The notes: generated from the sequence alone by a model not told the origin. A DNA stretch of 43,969 nt from Fusobacteriaceae bacterium (GCA_031272945.1 JAISST010000111.1:1-43969), one strand, 5' to 3'. Counted from the stretch's first letter, positions 17,051 to 28,701 are shown. A program made the numbers and translations.

Positions 17051-17755
17051 ATGAAAGGATTTACAGTGGCAATCGATGGTCCGGCCGGGAGCGGAAAAAG
17101 CACCATCGCCAAAGTTCTTGCCAAAAAATACGGATTCACTTATCTGGATACGGGAGCCATGTATCGTATGATGGCTCTTTATGCCATTGAAAAGCGTCTC
17201 GATTGGAATAAGCCCGGGGATCTCGCGAGATTGCTCGGAGAGACGACCCTGGATATCCGGAAGGAGAATTTTTTTCTGAACGGAGAAGACGTCACCCGAA
17301 GCATCCGAACGCCGGAGGTGACGGAAAAAAGCTCGCCCGTGTCGACCGTCCGGGAAGTCCGGGAAAAATTGGTGGAGCAGCAGCGCCGGATCGGCCGGGG
17401 CAAGGAGATCATCCTCGACGGGCGGGATATCGGGACCGTAGTTTTTCCCGAGGCGCAAGTGAAGATCTTTCTTGTGGCCTCTCCGGAAGAACGGGCGGCC
17501 CGCCGGTTTAAAGAATACAGGGAAAAGAACATTGCCTGTACGTATGAAGAAGTGCTCGAAGATATCCGGAACAGGGACAGAATCGATTCCACAAGGAAAG
17601 AAAGCCCCCTTCGGAAGGCGGTGGACGCCGTGGAAATTGATACGAGCCATATGACGATTGAAGAAGCGGCCGGAGCCATATCCGCCCTCATTGACAGCAG
17701 ACTGCGGGATTATACATCATCGGAAAACATCGGGGGAGGACATGAAATTTTATAA
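17051..17755 (+). CDS. cmk: Cytidylate kinase
   Basis: VAIDGPAGSGKSTIAKVLAKKYGFTYLDTGAMYRM, ILDGRDIGTVVFPEAQVKIFLVASPEERAARR. Confidence 0.96.
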   Translation: MKGFTVAIDGPAGSGKSTIAKVLAKKYGFTYLDTGAMYRMMALYAIEKRLDWNKPGDLARLLGETTLDIRKENFFLNGEDVTRSIRTPEVTEKSSPVSTVREVREKLVEQQRRIGRGKEIILDGRDIGTVVFPEAQVKIFLVASPEERAARRFKEYREKNIACTYEEVLEDIRNRDRIDSTRKESPLRKAVDAVEIDTSHMTIEEAAGAISALIDSRLRDYTSSENIGGGHEIL

Positions 17756-19002
17756 TTTATTCAGGTTCGGGATCATTTCCCTTTTGAAAGCTTTATTCTT
17801 CGGAAAAAAAGAAAAAAGGGAATTTTTGAAAAACCGTTTGGCGCAGCGTTTTGATGAACTGCCGGAAGGAGACTATATTTGGCTCCATTGCGCGTCCGTC
17901 GGAGAAATCAATCTTTCGGAGACGCTGGTCCGCCTGCTTTTGGAAGACCGGAATAAAAAATTCCTGTTTACCTGCGTCACCGATACGGGGATGCAATTGG
18001 CCCGGGAAAAATACAGAGATTGCGACAGGGTCGCGATCCGATATTTTCCTCTGGACGATGAGGAACTCATTGAAAACGCCCTCTCAAAGATGGACAGCTG
18101 TCTCTTGCTGCTGATCGAAACGGAACTCTGGCCGAACTTGATCACCTGTGTCCACCGGCGGGCGAATACCGCCGTTGCGCTCATCAACGGAAGGATTTCC
18201 GACAGGAGCTTCGGCAGATACCGGATCATAAAGTTCTTCCTGAGAAAGATTCTTGATAAAATTGATTGTTATTATATGCAGTCCCTGCAGGACGCCGAGC
18301 GGATCATCCGATTGGGCGCAAAGCCGGACAGAGTTTTTCCCCTCGGGAATATCAAGTTTGACGTGCGGAGGGACCCCGTCCCGGAAGAGATCCTTGAAAA
18401 ATACCGTGAAATTCTGGCGCCTGAAGGAAGGAAAATTCTCGTGGCCGGAAGCACCCGCCGGGGGGAGAATGAGGTTGTCCTCGACGCCTTCGGAATGCTT
18501 TCCGATACGCTTCTTGTGATCGCGCCCCGTCATCCGGAAAACACGGGAAAAATAGAAGGAATCATCGGAAAGAAAGGGTATTCCTGCGAAAGGTTCTCCG
18601 TTCTGGAGAAAGAACCCGAGACCGGGAAATCCTGCGATGTGGTCTTGATTGATTCCATCGGGAAATTGAGGATCTTATACGCGCTCTGCGATCTGGCTTT
18701 TGTCGGAGGCACGCTGGTCAATATCGGCGGGCACAGTTTGCTGGAGCCTCTGTGTTACGGGAAAAAACCTCTGTTCGGCCCCTATTTGCAGAATGTGCGG
18801 GATATTTCCAGGGAAATCCTGTCGCGTCATATCGGCTGTCTCGTGCGAAACGCCGCGGAATTCGCGGAAGCCGCCGGGAAAATTCTCGCGGCTGACGCCG
18901 CGGAAACAGAAAAAGCCATTGACGCCTTCTTTGAAGCGCATAAAGACATCACCCGCAAAATTGTCGACGGGCTTCGGACAATCCCCCTTGGAGGAGATCA
19001 AC

Positions 19003-19022
<20 letters not shown>
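17742..19022 (+). CDS. waaA: 3-deoxy-D-manno-octulosonic acid (Kdo) transferase
   Basis: YIWLHCASVGEINLSETLVRLLL, IETELWPNLITCVHRR, FVGGTLVNIGGHSLLEPL. Start at SD GGGGGAGGAC-ATG; the ORF track extension to 17658 overlaps cmk. Confidence 0.93.
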
Positions 19023-20998
<1,976 letters not shown>

Positions 20999-21052
20999 AG
21001 GTTCCGGGTTTTATGACCCGAATAAAACGGAAACATAAAAGGAGTGTGCGGT

Positions 21053-22468
21053 ATGAAAGAATTTTTGGGAAAGGATTTTTTACTCAACACGGAAACCGCG
21101 AAAAAGCTGTATCACAATTACGCGGTCAAAATGCCCATCATCGATTATCATTGCCATTTGCAACCCCGGGAAATCTATGAAAACAAAAAATTCCGGAACC
21201 TGACGGAAGTCTGGCTCGGCGCGGGAGACCGGTATGGCGATCATTACAAATGGAGGATATTGCGGGCCCGGGGTTATGGAGAGGACTATATCAGCGGCGC
21301 GGCCGACGACAGGGAACGCTTTGACAAGTTTGTGGAAACCCTGCCGTGGACGGCGGGAAATCCCCTGTATCACTGGAGCCATCTGGAATTGCGCCGCTAT
21401 TTCGGAATAGAGGAAATCATCTGTCCCGCCAACGCCGACGTGATCTGGGAAAAAGCCAATGAGAAACTGAAGACGCTGACGGCCCGGGAAATGATGACGA
21501 TGTTTGACGTAAAGACCGTCTGCACGACGGACGACCCCACGGACAGCCTTGAGTGGCACTTGAAGATGAAAGAGGATTCGACGCTGAAAGTGGTTGTCCG
21601 CCCCGCCTTTCGTCCCGACAAGGCGATCAACGCGGAACTGGGGTGGTTTACGGACTGGATCGGCAAGCTTTCCGCCGTAGTCGGGTATGAGATCAAGACA
21701 TTGGACAGTCTTTTGAAGGCTTTGGAGGAGCGGATCCGCTTTTTCGATTCCGTGGGCTGCAAGCTTTCGGACCACGCCCTGGATACGGTCTGTTACGCGG
21801 AGGCGACAGAGGACGAAGTTGCGGCGATTTTCGCGAAGGCTTTGGAAAAGAAGCCGCTGACTCCGGAGGAACTCGACAAATACAAAGGCTGGATCCTCGT
21901 GTTTCTGGGCAAGCAGTACGCCAAGTACGACTGGGTGCAGCAATATCATATCGGTGCGCTCCGGAACAACTCGGGGCGGATGTTGAAAGAAATCGGCGCT
22001 GATACCGGATTTGACGGGATCGGAGACGCCTGCGTCGCGCAAAAGCTTTCGGCGTTGCTGGATAAACTGGATTCTACGGACGAACTCCCGAAAACGGTGC
22101 TCTATAATCTCAATCCCGGCGACAATATGACCCTCGCGGTGTTGGCCGGCTGTTTTCAGGGGAATTCCAAAGGAATCAAAGGAAAAATTCAATTCGGCGC
22201 CGCTTGGTGGTTCCTGGATCAGAAGGACGGCATGGAAAAGCAGTTGGAAGCCTTGAGCCAGGTAGGGCTGTTGAGCCAGTTCATCGGGATGCTCACGGAT
22301 TCTCGCAGTTTCTTGTCCTACCCGCGGCATGAGTATTTCCGCAGAATTCTCTGTAACAAATTGGGAGACCTTGTGGAAAACGGAGAATACCCGGACGATG
22401 TGGAATTTCTCGGAAAAATCGTGGAGAATATCTGTTACGGGAACGCGAAAGCGTATTTCGGGTTCTGA
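21053..22468 (+). CDS. uxaC: Glucuronate (uronate) isomerase
   Basis: FLGKDFLLNTETAKKLYHNYAVKMPIIDYHCHLQPREI, YGDHYKWRILRARG, GDARCVAQ-type C-terminal region and AAWWFLDQKDGMEKQL. Confidence 0.95.
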   Translation: MKEFLGKDFLLNTETAKKLYHNYAVKMPIIDYHCHLQPREIYENKKFRNLTEVWLGAGDRYGDHYKWRILRARGYGEDYISGAADDRERFDKFVETLPWTAGNPLYHWSHLELRRYFGIEEIICPANADVIWEKANEKLKTLTAREMMTMFDVKTVCTTDDPTDSLEWHLKMKEDSTLKVVVRPAFRPDKAINAELGWFTDWIGKLSAVVGYEIKTLDSLLKALEERIRFFDSVGCKLSDHALDTVCYAEATEDEVAAIFAKALEKKPLTPEELDKYKGWILVFLGKQYAKYDWVQQYHIGALRNNSGRMLKEIGADTGFDGIGDACVAQKLSALLDKLDSTDELPKTVLYNLNPGDNMTLAVLAGCFQGNSKGIKGKIQFGAAWWFLDQKDGMEKQLEALSQVGLLSQFIGMLTDSRSFLSYPRHEYFRRILCNKLGDLVENGEYPDDVEFLGKIVENICYGNAKAYFGF

Positions 22469-22490
22469 CCGGGAAGGAAACGGAGCGGAC

Positions 22491-22913
22491 ATGGTCGCGG
22501 CAAGGTTGAAACAGATGTTCCGGTATTTTTTCCGGCGCTATGATTCCCGAAACGATCCGGAAGTGCGAAGAGTCCTTTCGGAGGAAGAATTCTGCGTTTT
22601 CGAGAATATGGACGATTACGACAAACTGCATTCTTTTTCCCTGTATCGGCGGATCAAAAGCCATCCTCTTTTCGAGGGGGATCTTGTGTATCATAAACTG
22701 GCTCTGTTGCATGATTGCGCGAAAGCGCACAGCGGGTTTGCCGTCCGCCTGCGGGAAGTGGCGCTGGAGAGGAGCGGGATATCCGACCACGCCCGAAAAG
22801 GCGCCGTCCTATTGCGCGGGATCAATCCGGCCTTGGCCGGACTGTGCGGGCGGCACCACGACAGGACCGATGATCCGAAAATGAAAGAATTTCAGCGACT
22901 GGACGATGGATAG
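22491..22913 (+). CDS. Small HD-domain protein
   Basis: DKLHSFSLYRRIKSHPLFEGDLVYHKLALLHDCAKAHSGF...GRHHDRTDD; HD motif in LLHDCAK. Confidence 0.75.
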   Translation: MVAARLKQMFRYFFRRYDSRNDPEVRRVLSEEEFCVFENMDDYDKLHSFSLYRRIKSHPLFEGDLVYHKLALLHDCAKAHSGFAVRLREVALERSGISDHARKGAVLLRGINPALAGLCGRHHDRTDDPKMKEFQRLDDG

Positions 22914-22923
22914 GAGTGAGGGC

Positions 22924-23598
22924 ATGGTACAATTCGGCAATGATTGGGACGAGATTTTGCGGGAGGAGTTTGACAAGGAGTATTACAAGAAATTGCGGGA
23001 GTTTTTGATTTCCGAATACAAGACGTATACGATTTATCCCGGAATGAACAATATTTTCGCGGCCTTGAAATATACGAGCCGCAGGGATTGCAAAGTCCTG
23101 CTGCTGGGGCAGGACCCCTACCACGGTCCCAACCAGGCTCACGGGCTTGCTTTTTCCGTCAACGCCGGCGTACGGATCCCGCCTTCCCTTCTCAATATGT
23201 ATAAGGAACTCCAGACCGAATATGGCTATAAAATCCCCAACAATGGCTGTCTGATTCCCTGGAGCAGGCAGGGGGTTCTACTTTTGAATACTTCCCTGAC
23301 CGTACGGCAGGGACAGCCCAACTCCCACGCCAACGCGGGCTGGGAAATCTTTACGGATCAGATCATCCGCCTGCTCAACGAAAAAGATGAGCCGGTCGTT
23401 TTCCTCCTTTGGGGAGCCAACGCCAGAAAGAAAAGAGATTTTATTGATCAGAGCCGGCATTTTATTCTGGAAGCGCCCCATCCGAGCCCCATGTCAGCCC
23501 ATTACGGATTCTTCGGTTGCGGGCATTTCCGAAAGACCAATGAGATTCTGAGGCGCCTGGGGAAAGAGGAAATCCATTGGGAAATAAAAGATCTATAA
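22924..23598 (+). CDS. ung: Uracil-DNA glycosylase
   Basis: LLLGQDPYHGPNQAHGLAFSV, FLLWGANARKK, HPSPMSAHYGFFGCGHFRKTNEIL. Confidence 0.97.
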   Translation: MVQFGNDWDEILREEFDKEYYKKLREFLISEYKTYTIYPGMNNIFAALKYTSRRDCKVLLLGQDPYHGPNQAHGLAFSVNAGVRIPPSLLNMYKELQTEYGYKIPNNGCLIPWSRQGVLLLNTSLTVRQGQPNSHANAGWEIFTDQIIRLLNEKDEPVVFLLWGANARKKRDFIDQSRHFILEAPHPSPMSAHYGFFGCGHFRKTNEILRRLGKEEIHWEIKDL

Positions 23599-23601
23599 AA
23601 A

Positions 23602-23644
23602 AATGCGCCTTTCCCTGTACGGGAGGGCGCATTCCGTTTTTTCA
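23602..23644 (+). terminator. Intrinsic terminator between convergent genes, possibly bidirectional
   Basis: AATGCGCC...GGCGCATT stem followed by CCGTTTTTT; an A-run lies on the left flank. Confidence 0.75.
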
Positions 23645-24271
23645 GCAACAACTGCCGCCATTTTCCGCTTCTTCCGATTTCTCTTCGGTTTTCTCGCCGC
23701 AGCAGCAACATTCTTCGCTTTTGACTTCTTCTTTGACTTCCCCGGAAGGAGCTTCCTGCGCCACAGGTTCCACAGGAGCGGGTTCCGCCGCGGGCGCTTT
23801 CAAATTATATCCGCATTGTACGCAGAACTTTGCGTCCGGTTCATTTTCCACGCCGCATTCGGGGCAGCTGACTTTTGCCGGAGGCGTCGGTTCTTCCGGT
23901 TCTTTCTCGGGTTCTTTTTCAAGTTTTACGCCGCACTCTTTGCAAAATTTGGCGTCGACGGAATTCTCAGCTCCGCAAGACGGACATTTCTGACTCTCCG
24001 GCGTTTTGACACTGGTTTTCAGACTGGCGATTTGTTCTTCCAGTTCCGCGATTTCCTCTTCGGCAACTTTGATTGTGTTCAGGATTTCGTTGACTTCTTC
24101 GGGGAGCGCGCCCCCTTCTTTGAAGTTATCATAGACGACTTCTCCCAATTTCACTTTCAGCTTTCCGATTTCCGCTTTTTTCCCGCTGATTTTAAGCGTA
24201 AGCTTGTTGATGTCCACTACATCCTTGAGTTTGTCTACGATGTTCCTGCTGAATATATCTTTGATCGACAT
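23642..24271 (-). CDS. Double zinc-ribbon protein with coiled-coil N-terminus and Cys-rich tail
   Basis: CPSCGAENSVDAKFCKECG and CPECGVENEPDAKFCVQCG zinc ribbons; tail EECCCCGEKTEEKSEEAENGGSCC*. Confidence 0.85.
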   Translation of the reverse strand: MSIKDIFSRNIVDKLKDVVDINKLTLKISGKKAEIGKLKVKLGEVVYDNFKEGGALPEEVNEILNTIKVAEEEIAELEEQIASLKTSVKTPESQKCPSCGAENSVDAKFCKECGVKLEKEPEKEPEEPTPPAKVSCPECGVENEPDAKFCVQCGYNLKAPAAEPAPVEPVAQEAPSGEVKEEVKSEECCCCGEKTEEKSEEAENGGSCC

Positions 24272-24315
24272 AAACTAATCCTCCTCGTTTACCAGTATGA
24301 AAATCTATATCTCTT

Positions 24316-24363
24316 ATTGTATCATATAAACCGGAAATATGACAATTTTTTTTTTGTTTTTTT
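24316..24363 (-). promoter_or_regulatory. Predicted promoter with UP-element-like A-tract for the zinc-ribbon gene
   Basis: Minus strand AAAAAAACAAAAAAAAAAT-TTGTCA - 18 nt with an extended TG - TACAAT. Confidence 0.6.
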
Positions 24364-24385
24364 GCGGAAATTTCGCAAAAGATTT

Positions 24386-25348
24386 TCAAACCGAAAGATC
24401 CCAGGAGGAAATCCTTTCCGAAAGGGCCGTTTTTTCTTCTTTCAATTCCAGGATGAGACCTTGGAGGATTTCTTTCACAGTGCGCCGCGCGTGAATCATG
24501 GCCGCCACCTGACCGGACATAACGCTGCCGTTTACGACGTCTCCCTCCACGGCGGCCAGACGCAACCTGCCCGTTCCCAGCGCTTCAAGCTCTTCCTTGG
24601 GCGCGCCTTTCCGTTCGAGGGCCAACAGTTGTCTCGCGAATTTATTTTCGATCACGCGGACCGGATGCCCCGTGGGCGCGCCTGTAGGGACCGTTGAACG
24701 GTCTCTTGCCTTCAGGATCAGTTCTTTGTAATTGTCATGGACATGGCATTCCTCCGCTGTAAGGAATATGGTTCCGGCCTGAATTCCGCAAGCGCCCAGA
24801 GCAAGCGCCGCAAGGAACTGTTTGCCCGTGGCGATGCCGCCTGCGGCGATGACGGGGATGCGGACGGCTTCCACCACTTGCGGTACGAGAACCATGGTTG
24901 TCAGACTGCCGATGTGGCCGCCGCTTTCCATTCCTTCGGCGATAACAGCGTCGACTCCCGCCCGCTCCATTCTTTTGGCCAGGGCGACGGTCGGTACTAC
25001 CGGAATGACTTTGATGCCCGCCGCTTTGAGTTTCGGCATGAAAGGCCCCGGATTTCCAGCGCCCGTGGTCACTACCCGGACGCCTTCCCGGATGCAGACT
25101 TCGATCTGGGCTTCCACCTGGCCCATCAGAAGCATGAGATTGACGCCGAAGGGTTTATCCGTAATGTTTTTGGCGATCCGGATCTGCTTTTCCAGAATGT
25201 CCGGCGGCATGCCGCCGCCGGCTATGATGCCCAGGCCGCCGTCCCTGGATACGGAACCCGCCAGGAATCCGTCGGCGATCCAGGCCATGGCCCCTTGTAT
25301 GATGGGATATTGTATTCCCAATAGTTGACAAAGTTGATTGTTACGCAT
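24386..25348 (-). CDS. fabK: Enoyl-ACP reductase FabK / nitronate monooxygenase family
   Basis: [88 protein letters not shown]. Confidence 0.9.
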   Translation of the reverse strand: MRNNQLCQLLGIQYPIIQGAMAWIADGFLAGSVSRDGGLGIIAGGGMPPDILEKQIRIAKNITDKPFGVNLMLLMGQVEAQIEVCIREGVRVVTTGAGNPGPFMPKLKAAGIKVIPVVPTVALAKRMERAGVDAVIAEGMESGGHIGSLTTMVLVPQVVEAVRIPVIAAGGIATGKQFLAALALGACGIQAGTIFLTAEECHVHDNYKELILKARDRSTVPTGAPTGHPVRVIENKFARQLLALERKGAPKEELEALGTGRLRLAAVEGDVVNGSVMSGQVAAMIHARRTVKEILQGLILELKEEKTALSERISSWDLSV

Positions 25349-25395
25349 TTTTCCTCCTTACATTGATTGCGCCGCAAAAGACGACGTCATTTTGC

Positions 25396-25424
25396 ATTCT
25401 ATCATTTTTCGGATCAATAGTAAA
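25396..25424 (-). promoter_or_regulatory. Predicted promoter for fabK
   Basis: Minus strand TTTACT - 17 nt - TAGAAT. Confidence 0.45.
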
Positions 25425-25440
25425 GAGAAATTTTGAGGGA

Positions 25441-26199
25441 TTACTCCCAGAAATAATGACGATTTTCGAAGACAGCCGGTTTTCGCTTCTTTCGATCTGC
25501 CAGAAAGCCGTACAAGAGCTCCTTACTGGTATTGAGGATTCTTTCTTCCGGAAAACCCGCTTCCCTCAAGAGTTCTTCGGCGTGGGTAAAATTGCCGATA
25601 TCCCAGGAAATATGGGCGTCGCTTCCCAAAGAAATCATATTTCCGTTTTCCTTACACAGACGGAGAATTTCCGCGCAATTTTTTTCCGAACCTTTTCGCA
25701 CGCCGACGAGAGAGGCGTTGTTGATCTCAAGGGCCACGCCGGTTTCTTTGGCGCAGGCGACCACCCGCTCCGGATCAATGGGGAACTGGGGATTTCCCGG
25801 ATGTACGATGATATCCACGTATTGTCTTTCCATCAGGCGGATCAACGCCAGGGTATTTTTTTCCCTGTCCGGTTCCACGGGATAGCCCGGTACGGGATGA
25901 AAGCCCGCGAGGACGATATCTAATCCCCTGTAAATGGATTGGTTCAGGTCGATATTTCCGTCCCCGTCCACCACATTGGCCTCGACGCCGCGCAAGATCC
26001 GCAAGTTCTCCACTTCCGCCGGAATGACCCGGAGGTTTTTCAGAGACCACCAGTGGGGGGAATCGGGAAGAGCGGGGCCGTGGTTTGTGAGTGCCAGGAC
26101 TTCCATCCCCTTTTTGAGCGCCCGGGCGACATTTTCCTCCACGGTGCTGTAGGCGTGCGGCGTTACGCTGGTATGTACGTGCAAATCAATTTTAAACAT
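25441..26199 (-). CDS. PHP-domain phosphoesterase (YcdX-like)
   Basis: FKIDLHVHTSVTPHAYSTVEENVARALKKGMEVLALTNHGPALPDSPHWWSLKNLRVIP; GSDAHISWDIG. Confidence 0.9.
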   Translation of the reverse strand: MFKIDLHVHTSVTPHAYSTVEENVARALKKGMEVLALTNHGPALPDSPHWWSLKNLRVIPAEVENLRILRGVEANVVDGDGNIDLNQSIYRGLDIVLAGFHPVPGYPVEPDREKNTLALIRLMERQYVDIIVHPGNPQFPIDPERVVACAKETGVALEINNASLVGVRKGSEKNCAEILRLCKENGNMISLGSDAHISWDIGNFTHAEELLREAGFPEERILNTSKELLYGFLADRKKRKPAVFENRHYFWE

Positions 26200-26203
26200 T
26201 CCG

Positions 26204-27991
26204 CTAAACCTCCTTCGTATATTCCCGGAGCCATTTCCGTTCTTCCTCCGTCATATGGGGAGACAGCTTTTCAAATACAGTTTTGTGATAGTCGTTGAGG
26301 CGCCGCTTTTCTTCCGCGGTCAGAAGTTCCGGCAGGACGGCGTCGAGATCGATGGGAACGAACGTCAGGATTTCAAAACGCATGAATTGCCCGAAAACGT
26401 TCTTTTCTGCTTTTCTTACGACAAGCTCATTCTCGATCCGGATTCCGTGGGAATTTTCCACATAGACGCCGGGTTCGTCGGACACGACCATCCCTTCCTC
26501 AAGAACCTGCGGATTCCAAGTCGTGGCGATCCGGTGGGGCCCTTCGTGGACATTGAGCAAAAACCCGATTCCGTGTCCCGTACCGCTTTTGTAATCAATT
26601 CCCCGCCGCCAGAGCGGCGCTCTTGCCAGAACATCCAGGTTTGTGCCTGTGACGCCGTGTAGAAATACGGCGTCCGCCAGCGCCAGCATGCCCTTCAGAA
26701 CGAGCGTCGCGTGCTCCCGCAGAGGGACGGGGACTTCCCCTATGGCAAAGGTACGGGTGATGTCCGTTGTTCCGTAGCGGTACTGTCCGCCGGAATCGAC
26801 TAAAAGGAGGGCGCCGGGTTCGAGGTAGACGGGATGTTCAGGGTCGGGTCTGTAATGCATCATGGCGGCGTTGGCCCCCGCGGCCGCGATCGTATTGAAG
26901 CTCGGCTCAAGATAGCCTTCCTGCTCTTTCCGGAACGATTCAAGCTTTCGGACGACGTCTGTTTCGCTCAGGCGCGGGCCGGATCCGGGATGCCGGGTCG
27001 TTTCCTTGAGCCAATGATGAAATCTTGCGCAAGCGACGCCGTCCCGAATGTGAGCTTCCCGTATATTGGCAAGTTCCACCGGGTTTTTTTGGGCTTTCAT
27101 GAGCAGAGAGGGATTTTCCGAGAATACGATCCGGTTGTTTTCTTTTACGGCCGTGTAGACGGCGTAATTTATTCTCTGCTTATCCAGGAGAACGGACTTT
27201 CCCGCGATGTCCGCCAAATCCCGGTAAAATTCCCCGTAATCCCGGTGGGCGACGTGATTTTTTCGCAGGAATTCCGCCACATCCGGCGTCAGTTTTTCTT
27301 CCGCCATGTAAAGCGTCGCGCGGTTTGCCGCAATGACGGCGTATGCCAGGTTGACGGGGTTATTCTTGACGTCGTTTCCCCGCAGATTGAAGATCCAGGC
27401 GATGTCGTCGAGGGCGCCTGCGATATGGAGGTCGGTTTTCGTTTCGGTCATGCGTTTTCGAATGCGGGTCAGTTTTTGCAAAACGCTCTCGCCGGTCTCC
27501 TTTTCGTCCAGAACCCAGGCTTTTGTCAAACGCAACGGCGGCCTCGCATCCCAGAGTTCTCCCGCCAGATCCCGTCCGTGCGCCGCCCGGACGTCTTTTC
27601 CCCCGGCTTTGGCCAGAATTTCCACGATCACTTCCGTAGCGGCGGTCTTCCCGTCGCAGCCCAACACGCCGCCTTCCGGGATTAGATCCGCGACATAATC
27701 CGGGAGGGCGGGCGTTTCCGGTTCTCCCATTTTCATCAGTTCGATGCCGGAACCTTCCAGTTCCCGCTCCGCCTGGATGAAATAGCGCCCGTCCGTAAAA
27801 AGGGCGGCGTCCTTCCGCGAGACCACAAGGGTTCCGGCGGAGCCTGAAAATCCGCTCATAAATTCCCGGACTTTGAAATGCTCATCCACGTATTCGCTCA
27901 AATGCCGGTCCGATGAAGGGATATAATAGACGTCCACGCCGTGTTCTTTCATTTTTTGCCGCAATTGTTCCAGTCTTTCTTTGATTTTCGT
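26204..27991 (-). CDS. Xaa-Pro aminopeptidase (aminopeptidase P family, M24B)
   Basis: YYIPSSDRHLSEYVDEHFKVREFMSGFSGSAGTLVVS, LLVDSGGQYRYGTTDITRTFAIG, GTGHGIGFLLNVHEGPHRI, ISDEPGVY-type motif. The best SD-positioned start is ACG at 27991; the ORF track uses TTG 27964. Confidence 0.92.
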   Translation of the reverse strand, partial: TKIKERLEQLRQKMKEHGVDVYYIPSSDRHLSEYVDEHFKVREFMSGFSGSAGTLVVSRKDAALFTDGRYFIQAERELEGSGIELMKMGEPETPALPDYVADLIPEGGVLGCDGKTAATEVIVEILAKAGGKDVRAAHGRDLAGELWDARPPLRLTKAWVLDEKETGESVLQKLTRIRKRMTETKTDLHIAGALDDIAWIFNLRGNDVKNNPVNLAYAVIAANRATLYMAEEKLTPDVAEFLRKNHVAHRDYGEFYRDLADIAGKSVLLDKQRINYAVYTAVKENNRIVFSENPSLLMKAQKNPVELANIREAHIRDGVACARFHHWLKETTRHPGSGPRLSETDVVRKLESFRKEQEGYLEPSFNTIAAAGANAAMMHYRPDPEHPVYLEPGALLLVDSGGQYRYGTTDITRTFAIGEVPVPLREHATLVLKGMLALADAVFLHGVTGTNLDVLARAPLWRRGIDYKSGTGHGIGFLLNVHEGPHRIATTWNPQVLEEGMVVSDEPGVYVENSHGIRIENELVVRKAEKNVFGQFMRFEILTFVPIDLDAVLPELLTAEEKRRLNDYHKTVFEKLSPHMTEEERKWLREYTKEV

Positions 27992-28090
27992 TTTTCATCA
28001 CCTCGGAATTCCCGTATTTTTTCTCCCCACATTATACACGCTTTCCGAAAATATTTCCATAGAAAATTCGTAGCATATTGATTCTTTTTT

Positions 28091-28119
28091 TTGCAAAATA
28101 TGAACAAATGTGTTATGAT
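28091..28119 (+). promoter_or_regulatory. Predicted promoter for the nuclease lipoprotein
   Basis: TTGCAA - 17 nt - TATGAT. Confidence 0.6.
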
Positions 28120-28161
28120 TGTGGAGGAATAAGAATATTTCAGCGCATTTCGGGAGGAAAT

Positions 28162-28689
28162 ATGAAAAAAATAGCAGGATTCGTTCTCGCGCTTGTCTTG
28201 ATGTGGTTGACGGGCTGCGGAGATTCCGGTCAGACGCCCCAGGCTACCGCTCCCAAAACTTCTTCCGATCTCACAGGCAGGGTCGTCAATGTCCATGACG
28301 GCGATACGATCACGCTGGAGACGGGGGGAAAACGCTACCGGATCAGATTGTACGCCATTGAGGCGCCGGAATTGGACCAGGCCTACGGAAAGCAATCCCA
28401 GCGCTATCTGGAAAAAATCATTCTCCGGGAAACGGTGAACGTGGAGAAGATCGATATCGACCAATACGACCGGATCCTGGGGCGGGTATTTTACAAAGGC
28501 CGTGATTTGAACCTCGAGATGGTCCGGGAAGGAAACGCCTGGTTCTATAGAGGTTACAAACCCACGAAAGAAGACGGTTACCGGGAGGCCGAACGGAAGG
28601 CCAAAAGCGCCCGGAAAGGATTCTGGCAGGCCGCCGATCCCCAATATCCTCTGGACTGGAAAAAAGCGCACAACAAAAATGAGCAATAG
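28162..28689 (+). CDS. Thermonuclease-family (SNase-like) lipoprotein
   Basis: Lipobox WLTGCGD; VVNVHDGDTITLETGGKRYRIRLYAIEAPELDQAYG...DRILGRVFYKGRDLNLEMVREGNAW. Confidence 0.92.
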   Translation: MKKIAGFVLALVLMWLTGCGDSGQTPQATAPKTSSDLTGRVVNVHDGDTITLETGGKRYRIRLYAIEAPELDQAYGKQSQRYLEKIILRETVNVEKIDIDQYDRILGRVFYKGRDLNLEMVREGNAWFYRGYKPTKEDGYREAERKAKSARKGFWQAADPQYPLDWKKAHNKNEQ

Positions 28690-28701
28690 AAGGTGAAAAA
28701 A

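Noticed and set aside
17658-17741. Extended waaA start inside cmk
   Set aside because: The ATG at 17742 with SD GGGGGAGGAC gives the expected N-terminus; the upstream part is out-of-frame cmk sequence.
18700-19002. N-terminal extension of the trmB ORF to 333 aa
   Set aside because: The extension overlaps waaA in another frame; a good SD and ATG at 19003 give a standard-length TrmB.
21001-21030. Small hairpin TTCCGGGTTTTATGACCCGAA between purA and uxaC as a terminator
   Set aside because: Short stem with no U-tract; not enough support to call a terminator or riboswitch.
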